In this document: one piece after another, positions 46,625 to 55,078 of the stretch
How positions within the stretch are numbered: position 1 is the first letter of the stretch
Layout of the letters: each line of letters opens with the position of its first letter
Source: Novosphingobium sp. JCM 18896
GTDB lineage: Bacteria > Pseudomonadota > Alphaproteobacteria > Sphingomonadales > Sphingomonadaceae
Direction: 5' to 3'
NCBI RefSeq assembly: GCF_025938095.1
Contig: NZ_JAPCZF010000002.1
Location: 868,001 to 932,000 of the forward strand
Length of the DNA stretch: 64,000 nt
Translations under genes and position numbers: made by a program
The notes under the pieces: model-generated
Told to the model about the DNA's origin: nothing
What the model saw: only the letters and a program-made list of their open reading frames with translations
Databases searched by the model: none

Positions 46625-49399
46625 ATGATCAATTCGACCCTGCGCGCGTTTCGCGCGCTGTCCTTCGCGGGTGTCGCGGCGCTCGCTATCGTTCCGGGCC
46701 TCGCCGCGGCGCAGGAGTCCACGGCCGATGCGCCCGGCGGCGAAGGCGGAGACGGCAAGGAGATCGTCGTCACCGGCACGCTGATCCGCGGCGCGCCGCC
46801 GGTCGGTGCCAACGTCATTTCCATCGGCCAGGAGAGCCTGCAGTCGACCGCGGCGACGAGCTCGAACGAGCTGCTGGCGTCGATCCCGCAGGTCACCAAC
46901 TACTTCAATCGCGTGCCGGTTTCGGACCTGTCGATCGCGGTCAACCAGATCCAGATCTCGCGTCCGAACATCCGCAACATCTCGCCGAACAACGCCTCGT
47001 CCTCGGCGACGCTGATCCTCGTCGACGGTCACCGCGTCGCCTCGGCGGGCGTCAACCAGGCTTCGGTCGATCCCGACCTGATCCCTACCGGCGCGATCGA
47101 GCGGGTCGAGGTCGTGACCGAAGGCGGTTCCTCGATCTACGGTGCCGACGCGGTTGCCGGCGTGATCAACTTCATCACCCGCAAGCGCTTCGACGGGCTC
47201 GAGGTCAGCGGCCGCTATGGCCTCGCCGACGACTATTGGCAGTGGGATGCCAGCGCGACCCTGGGCAAGGCCTGGGAGACGGGCTCGATCTACGCCTCCT
47301 ACACCTTCACCAAGAACGACGCGCTCTATGGCCGCGATCGCGACTACATCCGCAACGTCAACTACGCCTCGCAGCCCTATCTGCCGCGCGACCTAACCTG
47401 TGACAGCCCGAACCTGGCGGTCAACACGGTGCTGACCAACCTCGGCGCGACGATCTCGTCGGTCAACTATGCCGGGCCGCGTTACGCCGCCAACACCTTC
47501 AACCGCTGCGACAACAGCGACGACAACACCTTCGTGCCGCGCGCCGAGCGCCACGGTGCGATTGTCGGCTTCACCCAGGAGTTCGGCGATCGGCTGACGC
47601 TCGACGCGCGCGCTTTCTACAGCCAGCGCACGACGCTTTCGACCTCGGTGCTCGACGGCGTCGTCACGGTCGGTTCGGGCAATCCCTACAATGCCGCGAA
47701 CCTGCCCGCCGGTCTGTTCCTCGGTCCGCTCGGCTCGATCCCGATCCCGGGTCTCGGCTCGCAGCCGATCGACAACCGCGCGACGGTGAGCTTCGGTCTC
47801 GGTCCGGTCTACGGTCTCGACAGCCAGCGTTCGAGCACGTCGATCAAGGAAGGCGGGGTCAATGCCGAGCTCAAGTTCAACGTCAACGAGGACTGGCAGA
47901 TCCGCGGCCTGCTCAACTGGAGCCAGAGCGACAGCCGCTACGAACTGACCCAGCTGAGCCCGACGCGTCTGGCCGCCGCGGGTCTCGCCACGACCACGGC
48001 CACGGCGATCAACCCCTACAACGTGGCGCTGACCAGCCGCGCGCTGCTCGACGACATCGCCGACAGCTCGATCGCCGGTCAGGCCAAGGACAGCCTGTTC
48101 AACGCGCGCCTGATCGCCGAGGGCCGGCTGTTCACGATCGGCGGCGGCGACGTCCGCCTGGCCGCCGGCTACGAGTTCATGCACGACACGTTCAAGCAGC
48201 GGTTCTCGAACGACGTGCGTCTCGGCGGGCTGATCAACCTGCCCTTCACGCCCTACAAGCGCGACGTCCACTCGCTCTTCGGCGAATTGCAGGTGCCGAT
48301 CATCGGCGAGGGTAACCGCACCGGCGGGCTCTACTCGTTCACGATCTCGGCCTCGGGCCGCTACGATCACTACAGTGACTTCGGCGACACCTTCAATCCG
48401 AAGATCGGCGCCACGCTCAAGCCGGTCGAATGGCTGGCGATCCGCGGCAACTGGGGCACCTCGTTCACCGCGCCCACCCCGCTCGACCAGCTCGGCTCGC
48501 TGCGCAATTCGATCTCGTCGTTCCCCTTCGTCGCCTTCACCAAGCCGGGCGACACCCCGACGGGTGGCAGCTTCACCATCGCGCTCCAGGGCTCGCAGCC
48601 CGGGCTCAAGCCGCAGAAGGCCGATACCTGGTCGGTGGGCGTCGACCTCACGCCGCTGCCTTCGCTGCGTGCGAGCGTCAGCTACTATGACGTGAAGTTC
48701 AAGGACATCCTGCGTACGCCGACGGCCAACGTCGGGATATTCACCGACTTCCCCAATAACGTGACGACCAGCGTTTCGGGCCTCACCGCCGCGCAGTTGC
48801 GCGCCATCGGCGCGCTCGCCCCCGGTGGTTCGGCCGTGGTCGAGCCGCTGATCGCCAGCGGCACGCCGGTCTACGAATTCGTCGACTTCCGCACGGGCAA
48901 CTTCGGCATCGTTCACGTCAAGGGCATCGACTTCTCGGTGAACTATCGTCACGAGACCGGCTTCGGCGCGCTCTTCGCCGATGTCAGCGGCAACCGGCCG
49001 CTGTCGCGCAAGGCGCAGGTCAGCCCGACTTCGGTGGTGGTCGACGAACTGGCGCGCGACAATCCGAAGCTGTTCCTGCAGACCTCGATCGGCGCCGACG
49101 TCGGCGGCTTCCGCGCCCAGGCGACCTGGAACCACAACGGTGGCTACGCCATCGTCCCGACCACCGGCACGCCCGTGCAGAACCGCGTCAGCGCGTTCAA
49201 CACGGTGAACCTGTTCTTCAAGTACGACGTGCCGTCGGACAGCGGCATGCTCAAGGACCTGAGCTTCACGCTCAACGTCAACAACGTCTTCGACCAGGAT
49301 CCGCCGATCCTGCGCCGCAACGACCAGAACGAATTCGGCTATGCCAACGGCTTCACGATTGGCCGGATGTTCATCCTGGGCGTCTCGAAGAAGTTCTGA
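46625..49399 (+). CDS. TonB-dependent outer-membrane receptor
   Basis: 924 residues; AGGGAGG lies at 46611-46617 before ATG 46625. A signal peptide (about 1-29, ending AAAQ) precedes the plug domain (KEIVVTGTLIRG, SSATLILVDGHRVA, IERVEVVTEGGSSIYGADAVAGVINFITRK) and a long beta barrel ending in the usual aromatic residue (GVSKKF). It would import a sugar or oligosaccharide using TonB energy. Its position between xylose regulators and hydrolase genes, with LacI- and ROK-type sites upstream, argues for a carbohydrate substrate. Confidence 0.93.
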   Translation: MINSTLRAFRALSFAGVAALAIVPGLAAAQESTADAPGGEGGDGKEIVVTGTLIRGAPPVGANVISIGQESLQSTAATSSNELLASIPQVTNYFNRVPVSDLSIAVNQIQISRPNIRNISPNNASSSATLILVDGHRVASAGVNQASVDPDLIPTGAIERVEVVTEGGSSIYGADAVAGVINFITRKRFDGLEVSGRYGLADDYWQWDASATLGKAWETGSIYASYTFTKNDALYGRDRDYIRNVNYASQPYLPRDLTCDSPNLAVNTVLTNLGATISSVNYAGPRYAANTFNRCDNSDDNTFVPRAERHGAIVGFTQEFGDRLTLDARAFYSQRTTLSTSVLDGVVTVGSGNPYNAANLPAGLFLGPLGSIPIPGLGSQPIDNRATVSFGLGPVYGLDSQRSSTSIKEGGVNAELKFNVNEDWQIRGLLNWSQSDSRYELTQLSPTRLAAAGLATTTATAINPYNVALTSRALLDDIADSSIAGQAKDSLFNARLIAEGRLFTIGGGDVRLAAGYEFMHDTFKQRFSNDVRLGGLINLPFTPYKRDVHSLFGELQVPIIGEGNRTGGLYSFTISASGRYDHYSDFGDTFNPKIGATLKPVEWLAIRGNWGTSFTAPTPLDQLGSLRNSISSFPFVAFTKPGDTPTGGSFTIALQGSQPGLKPQKADTWSVGVDLTPLPSLRASVSYYDVKFKDILRTPTANVGIFTDFPNNVTTSVSGLTAAQLRAIGALAPGGSAVVEPLIASGTPVYEFVDFRTGNFGIVHVKGIDFSVNYRHETGFGALFADVSGNRPLSRKAQVSPTSVVVDELARDNPKLFLQTSIGADVGGFRAQATWNHNGGYAIVPTTGTPVQNRVSAFNTVNLFFKYDVPSDSGMLKDLSFTLNVNNVFDQDPPILRRNDQNEFGYANGFTIGRMFILGVSKKF

Positions 49400-49408
49400 T
49401 CGACTATC

Positions 49409-49446
49409 CGCCGCCGCACCCGGGATCGGGGCGGCGGCGTTCTTTT
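49409..49446 (+). terminator. Terminator after the TonB receptor
   Basis: CGCCGCCGC (49409-49417), a 13-nt loop, and GCGGCGGCG (49431-49439) form a perfect 9-bp stem followed by TTCTTTT. It lies 10 nt past the stop and separates the receptor from the hydrolase gene. Confidence 0.85.
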
Positions 49447-49488
49447 CGGGTGCCGGAAAGCGGCGCCGTTGTTGCGGGAGAGAAGCAA

Positions 49489-51621
49489 ATGCGTCGTTCG
49501 CGAATCTGGTTGCGGGGTGTGGTGGCTGCGGTGGCCATGGGGCTTCCCGTGGTTGCCCAAGCGGCCGATCCTGCACCCACGCCCGCCGCCGCGCCCGCGC
49601 TCTACTCGCCCGACAACGATCCCTTCTTCGCGCAGCCCTATGTCGACGTCGACGAGTGGCGCGATGCGCCCGTCCGCCACCGCTATGTCCACGGCGGCTT
49701 CAAGGGTACCGATACGCGCTTCTCGTTCTATTTCCCGCCCAAGGAACAGTACCAGGGGCGCTTCTTCCAGCACATCACGCCGGTGCCCGACAACGAGAAC
49801 CTGGCCCAGGCGATGCCCGCGGGCGAGTTCAACAAGATCGGCTCGTCGATCGCCGCCGGCGCCTATTTCATCGAGACCAACGGCGGCGGCAAGATCGACC
49901 TCGCCAAGGGCTCGCTGGCGCTGTCCGATCCGACGATCACCGCCTATCGCGCCAATGCCGCGTCGGCCGCCTATTCGCGCAAGCTCGCGCTCGAGATGTA
50001 CGGCGGCAAGCGGCCTTACGGCTATGCCTATGGCGGCAGCGGCGGCGGCTATCGCACGATCGGTTCGATCGAGAACACCCGCGGCGTCTGGGACGGGGTC
50101 GTGCCCTATGTGATCGGCTCGACCATGGCGATCCCGAACATGTTCACCGTGCGCATGCAGGCGCTGCGCGTGCTGCGCGACAAGTTTCCCGGCATCATCG
50201 ATGCCATGGAGCCCGGCGGCAGCGGCGATCCCTATGCCGGGCTGACGCCCTACGAGGCCTCGGTCCTGCGCGAGATCGAGCAGATGGGTTTCCCGATGAA
50301 GTCGTGGTTCGGCTACAAGACCATGGGGCTGCACGGCTTTGCCGCGCTCTATGGCGGCGTCGCCATGGCCGATCCGGGCTATTTCACCGACTTCTGGACC
50401 AAGTCCGGCTATCTCGGCCACGATCACCCCGAATACTTCACCAAGGACCGCGTCCAGTTCAAGACGACGGTGGCGGCGCCGATCACCGCGGCCGAGGCGG
50501 CGCGGCTGGGGCTCAGCACCAATCCCTTCGAGCAAAAGGATCGCGGCGGGGTCGACACCGCCTACAAGGGCCCGCCCGAGGAGGCGAACAAGGTCGTCGG
50601 CTTCCGGCTGAGCAGCGCCGCGCCGCCGGTCTATTTCCTCGGCGGCGAACTCGTCGTCTCGAGCGGGGCGGTCAAAGGCAAGAAGCTGATGCTGAGCACG
50701 CTCAGCGGGGACTCGGTGCTGCTGGGCTTCGCCGATCCCAAGGCGATCGAGCAGATCAGGCCCGGCGACGAGGTCACCGTCGACAATTCGAACTTCCTGG
50801 CGATGGAAACCTATCATCGCCACCAGGTGCCGGGCCGCGACTTCGCCGTCTGGGACCAGTTCCGCAAGCCCGACGGCACGCCGATCTATCCGCAGCGGCC
50901 GATGCTGCTCGGCCCATTGTTCGTGAAGTCGACCTCGGGCTCGCTGCAGACCGGCCGGTTCGAGGGCAAGATGATCGTCGCCGCCTCGCTGTGGGATCGC
51001 GAGGCGATGCCCTGGCAGGCCGACTGGTATGCCGAACGTGTGAAGGAGAATCTTGGGGGCAGGTTCGACCAGAACTTCCGCCTCTGGTATACCGACCATG
51101 CGCTCCACGGCGACGAGCCGACCGAGGAGGCCGCAAGCCGTATCGTCAGCTACGTGCCCGTGCTCCAGCAGGCGCTCAGCGATCTCGCCGCCTGGGTCGA
51201 GAAGGGTACGCCGCCGCCAGCCTCGACCGGTTATCGCATCGACAAGGGCCAGGTCGTCGCTGCGCCTACTGCGGCGCAGCGTCACGGCATCCAGCCGGTC
51301 GTGACGCTGCGTGTCCAAGGTGGCGACAGGGTCGAGATCGCCGCCGGGCAGACCGTGTCGTTCAGCGGCACGATCGCGGTGCCGCCGGGCGCCGGCGCGG
51401 TGGTCGCCGCGGAATGGGACTTCGAGGGGACGGGCAATTTCGCCCAGACCTCGCCCATTCGACGCGGCGCGAAGCAGGCCAACGTCACGATCGCGCATCG
51501 CTACGACAAGCCGGGCACCTATTTCGCCGGCCTGCGCGGCGTGTCGCAGCGGCAGGGCGATCCTGCCTCGCCTTATGGCCGTATCCGCAACCTGGGACGG
51601 GTGCGCGTCATCGTGAAGTGA
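49489..51621 (+). CDS. Large secreted protein, hydrolase-like with PKD-like C-terminus
   Basis: 710 residues from ATG 49489, with GGGAGAGAAG before it. Signal peptide about 1-25 (ending AQA). The middle contains a nucleophile-elbow-like AYGGSGGGYRTIGS near residue 185 and GYKTMGLHGFAALYGG, suggesting an alpha/beta hydrolase fold. The last 80 residues (VVAAEWDFEGTGNFAQTSPI, HRYDKPGTYFAGLRG) are PKD-like, as used for polysaccharide contact. I do not recognise a named family. The context of receptor and porter genes suggests a periplasmic or secreted esterase acting on a glycan. Confidence 0.75.
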   Translation: MRRSRIWLRGVVAAVAMGLPVVAQAADPAPTPAAAPALYSPDNDPFFAQPYVDVDEWRDAPVRHRYVHGGFKGTDTRFSFYFPPKEQYQGRFFQHITPVPDNENLAQAMPAGEFNKIGSSIAAGAYFIETNGGGKIDLAKGSLALSDPTITAYRANAASAAYSRKLALEMYGGKRPYGYAYGGSGGGYRTIGSIENTRGVWDGVVPYVIGSTMAIPNMFTVRMQALRVLRDKFPGIIDAMEPGGSGDPYAGLTPYEASVLREIEQMGFPMKSWFGYKTMGLHGFAALYGGVAMADPGYFTDFWTKSGYLGHDHPEYFTKDRVQFKTTVAAPITAAEAARLGLSTNPFEQKDRGGVDTAYKGPPEEANKVVGFRLSSAAPPVYFLGGELVVSSGAVKGKKLMLSTLSGDSVLLGFADPKAIEQIRPGDEVTVDNSNFLAMETYHRHQVPGRDFAVWDQFRKPDGTPIYPQRPMLLGPLFVKSTSGSLQTGRFEGKMIVAASLWDREAMPWQADWYAERVKENLGGRFDQNFRLWYTDHALHGDEPTEEAASRIVSYVPVLQQALSDLAAWVEKGTPPPASTGYRIDKGQVVAAPTAAQRHGIQPVVTLRVQGGDRVEIAAGQTVSFSGTIAVPPGAGAVVAAEWDFEGTGNFAQTSPIRRGAKQANVTIAHRYDKPGTYFAGLRGVSQRQGDPASPYGRIRNLGRVRVIVK

Positions 51622-51652
51622 CGCGTTGCCAGGCCGCGACCTTCGCGCTATC

Positions 51653-51686
51653 GATCTTTTTCGAGCATAAACGATCGAAAAAGATC
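51653..51686. promoter_or_regulatory. 11-bp inverted repeat before the MFS gene
   Basis: GATCTTTTTCG (51653-51663) and CGAAAAAGATC (51676-51686) are perfect complements 12 nt apart, ending 16 bp before the MFS start. Without a T-run behind it, an operator is more likely than a terminator. Confidence 0.5.
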
Positions 51687-51702
51687 ATTCGAGGGTGGCG
51701 GG

Positions 51703-52980
51703 ATGCAGGAAGTCGGGGCGATCGCGCCTATCGTAGCGAGCGAGAAGACCGAGCCATCGCCCTTGCGCGATTCCGTGCTGGCGGGTCTGGCGAACTACAT
51801 CGACGCGGGATCGATCGTCGCCGGCTCGGCCGCGCTGGCGCTCTGGGCCGAGCTCTACCGCATGACCCCGACGACGATCGGCCTGATCGGCGCCTTCAGC
51901 GCCAATGCGATCTCGGCCGGCGTCGGCGCGCTGATCGGCGGCGTGCTCTGCGACCGGTTCGGACGCAAGCGCATCTACCAGTACGACATGCTGTTCTACG
52001 CCTTCGGCATGGCCTGGCTGACCTTCGCCGCGGCGCCCTGGATGATCGTGCTCGGCTTCGTGCTCGTCGGCCTCGCGGTCGGTGCCGACATCCCCGCCTC
52101 GTGGTCGCTGATCGCCGAGATCGCGCCCAAGCGCGAACGCGCGCGCTACAGCGGTATCGCCCAGATCCTCTGGTATCTCGGTCCCGTGGTCGTGCTGACC
52201 CTGGGGCTGATCCTCGCGCCGCTCGGCCTGCTCGGCATCCGCCTGGTCTTCGGCCACCTGCTGGTGCTCGCGCTGGTGCTGACCCTGTTGCGCTCGCGCA
52301 TGCGCGAATCGCGCTATTGGGAAGAGGCGAGGGCGGCCGAGGACCATGCCGAGAAGGCCGACTGGCGCCAGCTGCTCCAGCCCAAATACCTCAAGTCGAT
52401 ACTGTTCCTCATCGGCATGTACGGCTTCTGGAACCTCTGGGCCGGCACCAACGGCTTCTTCTTCCCCTATATCCTGCGCACCGTCGGCGGGCAGAGCCAG
52501 GAGGCCAGCGTCGCGCTGCAGGCGCTGACCTTCGGTCTGGGCATCGTGTCGATCTGGTTCGTCTTCATGAAGCTGTCGGACCGGGTCAATCAGCGGGCGC
52601 TGTTCCTCGTCTCGGCGCTGATGCAGGTCGGCGGCATGGCGCTGCTCGCGGTGCTGCCGCTGACCGGCCCGGTCGCCGTGGTCCACATCGTTATCATGGC
52701 GACGGCGATGGGCTTCGGCGCGCAGTCGTTCTTCCAGCTGTGGAGCGCCGAACTGTTCCCCACCCTGCTGCGCTCGACCGCGCAGGGCGTGACCTTCGCC
52801 GTCGTGCGCATCGGCCTCGGCGTATTCAGCTTCTTCGTGCCGCTGCTGACCGCGACGGGCTTCCACACGCTGGCTTGGATACTCGTCGGCTTCCTGCTAG
52901 TTAGCGCTATCATCGGCTGGCTCGGTGCCCCGCGCAACGAGGGCAAGAGCCTCGAAGAGATAGAGGCCGAGCGCGCCTGA
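51703..52980 (+). CDS. MFS transporter, sugar-porter type
   Basis: 425 residues with about 12 spans. DRFGRKRIYQYD after span 2 is the loop motif of sugar porters, with VGADIPASWSLIAEIAPKRERARYSG and AELFPTLLRSTAQGVTF in the expected places. It is an inner-membrane importer, probably for a sugar acquired by the TonB receptor. A near-palindromic AGTTAGCGCTATCA at 52899-52912 lies in its last codons, upstream of the next gene. Confidence 0.87.
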   Translation: MQEVGAIAPIVASEKTEPSPLRDSVLAGLANYIDAGSIVAGSAALALWAELYRMTPTTIGLIGAFSANAISAGVGALIGGVLCDRFGRKRIYQYDMLFYAFGMAWLTFAAAPWMIVLGFVLVGLAVGADIPASWSLIAEIAPKRERARYSGIAQILWYLGPVVVLTLGLILAPLGLLGIRLVFGHLLVLALVLTLLRSRMRESRYWEEARAAEDHAEKADWRQLLQPKYLKSILFLIGMYGFWNLWAGTNGFFFPYILRTVGGQSQEASVALQALTFGLGIVSIWFVFMKLSDRVNQRALFLVSALMQVGGMALLAVLPLTGPVAVVHIVIMATAMGFGAQSFFQLWSAELFPTLLRSTAQGVTFAVVRIGLGVFSFFVPLLTATGFHTLAWILVGFLLVSAIIGWLGAPRNEGKSLEEIEAERA

Positions 52981-53003
52981 CGCGCGGCGGTGGGAGAGAG
53001 ACT

Positions 53004-54128
53004 ATGAAGACATTCGCCGGCCTGGTTCTGGCCGCCGCGCTGGCTGCTGGTGTGGCGCAGCCCGCCACTGCCCGTCCCGTGACAGACTGCCCGCTGCGCG
53101 ACGCGCCGTTCTCGGTAGATTCGCCGCTGGTCGACATCATGCTGAGCCCGGCCGCCAAGGCTGTGCTCGAGAAGGCGGCGCCGGGCCGCTTCTCGAAGCT
53201 GCCGCCGCGCTTTGCCGGCACCACGCCGCCGACCTTCGCCGCGATCCTGAGCCTGCGCGAAGGCAGCGCGATGACCGGTATCAAGGCCGAGGCGCTGCCC
53301 GCGATCGATGCCGAACTGCGCGCGCTGCCGGTCACCGCCGCCGACAAGGTCGCGCGCTGCGCCCGCTACGACAACGAGGTGCCGCGCTTCGATCTGCCCA
53401 AGGGCAAGCCGCACCTGCTGCTGTTCGAAAAGATCAACGGCTTCAAGGATACGCCGAGCGTCGATGCCGCGCGCGCGGCGCTGACCGCCATGGCCGAGCG
53501 CAAGGGCTGGGCTCTCGTCGTCACCGACAAGGGCGGCGCCTTCAACCCGGCGACCCTGCGCCAGTTCGACGCGGTGATCTGGAACAACATCAGCGGCGAC
53601 GTGCTGACTCTGTCGCAGCGCCGCGCCTTCCAGACCTGGATCGAGCAGGGCGGCGCCTATGTCGGCCTGCACGGCAGCGCCGGCGATTTCATCTATTTCT
53701 GGGATTGGTACGCCGACCGCCTACTCGGCGCGCGCTTCATCGGCCATCCGATGGCGCCGCAGTTCCAGGATGCACGCGTGGTCGTCCAGGCGCCCGATCA
53801 TCCGGCCGCACGCGGCCTGCCGCGCGAATGGACGATGAACGACGAATGGTACTCGTTCCGCACCAACCCGCGCGCGATCGGCGCGACGGTGATCGCGACG
53901 CTCGACGAGACCAGCTACAAGCCGGTCGGCATGATGAACCAGAACCTGCGCATGGGCGACGATCATCCGATCGCCTGGACCAACTGCGTCGGCAAGGGGC
54001 GCATGTTCTATTCGGCGATCGGCCACCGCCCGGAAACCTATGCCGAACCGCACAACGTGGTGCTGCTCGAAGCCGCGATCGACTGGGCGGCGGTCTCGGG
54101 CAAACGGGCCTGCCCGGCGCGGCGCTGA
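53004..54128 (+). CDS. Exported ThuA-like domain protein with N-terminal extension
   Basis: 374 residues. A signal peptide (1-23) is followed by a cysteine-containing extension of about 100 residues (TDCPLRDAPFSVDSPLVDIMLSP) that the ThuA gene at 29209 lacks, then a ThuA domain: HLLLFEKINGFKDTPSVD, DAVIWNNISGDVLTLSQRR, GGAYVGLHGSAGDFIYFWDW, NDEWYSFRTNP, DHPIAWTNCVGKGRMFYSAIGH. It is periplasmic. It probably hydrolyses or isomerises an oxidised sugar. It is co-directional with the MFS gene 23 nt upstream. Confidence 0.85.
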   Translation: MKTFAGLVLAAALAAGVAQPATARPVTDCPLRDAPFSVDSPLVDIMLSPAAKAVLEKAAPGRFSKLPPRFAGTTPPTFAAILSLREGSAMTGIKAEALPAIDAELRALPVTAADKVARCARYDNEVPRFDLPKGKPHLLLFEKINGFKDTPSVDAARAALTAMAERKGWALVVTDKGGAFNPATLRQFDAVIWNNISGDVLTLSQRRAFQTWIEQGGAYVGLHGSAGDFIYFWDWYADRLLGARFIGHPMAPQFQDARVVVQAPDHPAARGLPREWTMNDEWYSFRTNPRAIGATVIATLDETSYKPVGMMNQNLRMGDDHPIAWTNCVGKGRMFYSAIGHRPETYAEPHNVVLLEAAIDWAAVSGKRACPARR

Positions 54129-54141
54129 AACCACGATTGGA

Positions 54142-54182
54142 TTGACACGGAGCGATCCGGCTGAATAGGTGGCCTGACCAAT
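54142..54182 (+). promoter_or_regulatory. Promoter and GntR-type operator for the glucuronate uptake genes
   Basis: TTGACA (54142-54147) and TAGGTG (54166-54171) are 18 nt apart. TGGCCTGACCAAT (54170-54182) directly after is identical over 13 bp to the reverse complement of the site at 60002-60016, before the regulator gene. Binding here would block transcription. Confidence 0.6.
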
Positions 54183-54196
54183 TTTGGGAGGGTTGC

Positions 54197-55078
54197 TTGA
54201 TCATCGGCCGTCGAGACCTGCTGCGCGGTGGACTGGGCCTGTCCGCCGCCGCCGCCCTGCCCATCTCCGCTCTGTCCGCCACGGCGCGTCGCCGCGGGCG
54301 GCTGGGCCTTGCCGACATCACCGTGATCAAGGAACTGGCTCGCGACTATCCCGGTACGCTCAAGGCGGTCGCGGCCATGGGCTACAGCCACTTCGGTTTC
54401 CGCCTGGCCGGTTATGGTGGCGGAAGCCGCGAGCCCTCGGCGCAGGACAAGGCGCGGATGGTGCGCGACGCCGGGCTCGAAGTCGGCGTGGTGCGCCTGC
54501 CGCCGGTGCGCCCCGACATCGATCGCCAGATCGCCGATGCCGTGGTGATCGGCGCCAAGGTCATCGCCATGAGCGCGGCCCCGCCGTTCATTTCCGGCCG
54601 GCTCGGCGTGACCACCCGCGCAGCCTTCGACGCCTGGCTGCCCGAACTCGCCGCGCTCGGCGCCAAGTGCCGGGCTGCCGGACTGACCCTGGCCTATCAC
54701 AACCACTGGTGGGACCTGATGCCGCTCGACGGTGGCGAGAGCCCGCTCGACATCATCCTGCGCAGCGTTCCGCCCGGCGATCTCGCGATCGAGCTCGATC
54801 TCGCCTGGTGCTGGTACGGCGGCGTCGCGCCGCTCGACCTGCTCGCCCGGCTCGGACCGCGGGTCAGTTCGATGCATTTGAAGGACATCGATCGCAGCCG
54901 CGGCAAGAGCGTGACCGATCATGCCGTCACGGTCGGCAGTGGCGAGATGGGCTATGCGGCATTGCTGCCACGCCTGCGCAGGCTTACCTCCGCGGTCGGT
55001 TATATCGAGGTCGATTCGCCGCCCGACGGGCTCGTGGCTGCGGCCGAAGGTGCCCGCTTCGTGCAAGCCCATAGCTGA
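54197..55078 (+). CDS. Tat-exported TIM-barrel protein, sugar isomerase/epimerase-like
   Basis: 293 residues. The TTG start at 54197 follows GGGAGG at a good distance; no ATG or GTG fits. A twin-arginine signal (GRRDLLRGGLGLSAAAALPIS) sends it to the periplasm. Barrel motifs are GYSHFGFRLAGYGG, LAYHNHWWDLMPLDGG, AIELDLAWCWYGG, SSMHLKDIDRSRGK and YIEVDSPP. The stop shares a base with the MFS start. It may act on a glucuronide or keto-sugar before uptake. Confidence 0.82.
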   Translation: MIIGRRDLLRGGLGLSAAAALPISALSATARRRGRLGLADITVIKELARDYPGTLKAVAAMGYSHFGFRLAGYGGGSREPSAQDKARMVRDAGLEVGVVRLPPVRPDIDRQIADAVVIGAKVIAMSAAPPFISGRLGVTTRAAFDAWLPELAALGAKCRAAGLTLAYHNHWWDLMPLDGGESPLDIILRSVPPGDLAIELDLAWCWYGGVAPLDLLARLGPRVSSMHLKDIDRSRGKSVTDHAVTVGSGEMGYAALLPRLRRLTSAVGYIEVDSPPDGLVAAAEGARFVQAHS

